This document shows, in pieces, positions 5,123 through 5,221 of a stretch of DNA of 5,221 nt. The position numbers and the translations under genes are program-made. Under the pieces are notes generated by a model. It saw nothing but the letters and a program-made list of their open reading frames with translations, was not told where the DNA came from and did no database searches. Source of the DNA: Fimbriimonadaceae bacterium (GTDB lineage Bacteria; Armatimonadota; Fimbriimonadia; Fimbriimonadales; Fimbriimonadaceae); contig CANFJD010000201.1 of assembly GCA_947447315.1 (NCBI GenBank), positions 1-5,221 on the forward strand, read 5' to 3'. The stretch's first letter is position 1, and every line of letters starts with the position of its first letter.

Positions 5123-5221
5123 CCAGCTAGGGACGATTGGGCGACTGGGTGCGGTACGGTGAAGCGGTCGTGAAACTGGGTTCCAAAGGCGTCGTCCATC
5201 TGCTGGTTTGCCTGACGTTGA
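5119..5221 (-). CDS. C-terminal fragment of an upstream gene, function unknown
   Basis: A reading frame enters from the right edge and gives 33 complete codons before TGA (5121-5119). Its last residues include MDDAFGTQFHDRF and end in SSLAG. The stop overlaps the DUF4139 start codon by four bases (ATGA), the usual arrangement of consecutive operon genes. Third positions are G or C in about 21 of 33 codons, against about 14 of 33 in the frame continuous with the DUF4139 protein, which favours this frame as the coding one. The segment is hydrophilic and has no motif I recognise. The gene begins outside the window, so its size and role are unknown. Confidence 0.55.
   Translation of the reverse strand, partial: QRQANQQMDDAFGTQFHDRFTVPHPVAQSSLAG

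Noticed and set aside
5123..5221. N-terminal extension of the DUF4139 protein upstream of ATG 5122
   Set aside because: The frame is open and would add Arg-containing residues before the hydrophobic segment. However, it has no ATG, GTG or TTG within the window, its third positions are less GC-rich than the alternative frame, and the ATGA overlap explains the region better.
1..5221. Mobile element, CRISPR array, toxin-antitoxin pair, tRNA or phage genes
   Set aside because: No transposase or integrase motifs, terminal inverted repeats, regularly spaced repeats or tRNA-like cloverleaf were found on either strand. Gene spacing and composition are uniform.

Overview
This window looks like an ordinary stretch of chromosome from a free-living, moderately GC-rich bacterium. 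No plasmid, phage, IS or CRISPR hallmarks are visible. Four full-length genes and one probable gene fragment are well spaced and use G/C-rich third codon positions. None of the start codons has a convincing Shine-Dalgarno sequence. The taxon cannot be fixed from the sequence. A PI-PLC/GDPD-like secreted protein, a DUF4139 protein and the lack of SD sites together would suit a lineage such as Armatimonadota or Planctomycetota, but this is a guess.

Layout: (1) 58-1476 (+) is a complete dihydrolipoyl dehydrogenase (E3 of 2-oxoacid dehydrogenase complexes and glycine cleavage), with a possible promoter just upstream and a strong GC-rich hairpin just after its stop. (2) 1531-2394 (+) is an alpha/beta-fold hydrolase with a complete Ser-Asp-His triad and an unusual nucleophile elbow. 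A TANNNT motif 6 nt before its ATG suggests a leaderless transcript. (3) 2539-3279 (-) is a PLC-like phosphodiesterase of the PI-PLC/GDPD superfamily, convergent with the hydrolase. The two are separated by 144 bp that end in an exact 14-bp tandem duplication running into the phosphodiesterase stop codon. (4) 3377-3550 (+) is a possible 57-codon ORF containing a run of overlapping GC-rich hairpins, so it may be a small protein, an RNA element or both. (5) 3563-5122 (-) is a 519-aa predicted exported DUF4139 protein with a glycine-rich insert. Its ATG overlaps by 4 nt (ATGA) the stop of (6), a reading frame entering from the right edge at 5221-5119 (-), so these two are probably one operon.

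The genes do not form a recognisable pathway. The E3 gene is a core-metabolism gene without its E1/E2 partners in view. The three middle and right-hand proteins share very short, uncharged hydrophobic N-termini and may all be exported or membrane-associated, but nothing links them functionally. I did not find a clear new multi-gene system. The best leads are the small ORF/hairpin region, the DUF4139 pair with its translational overlap, and the SD-less, partly leaderless start signals.
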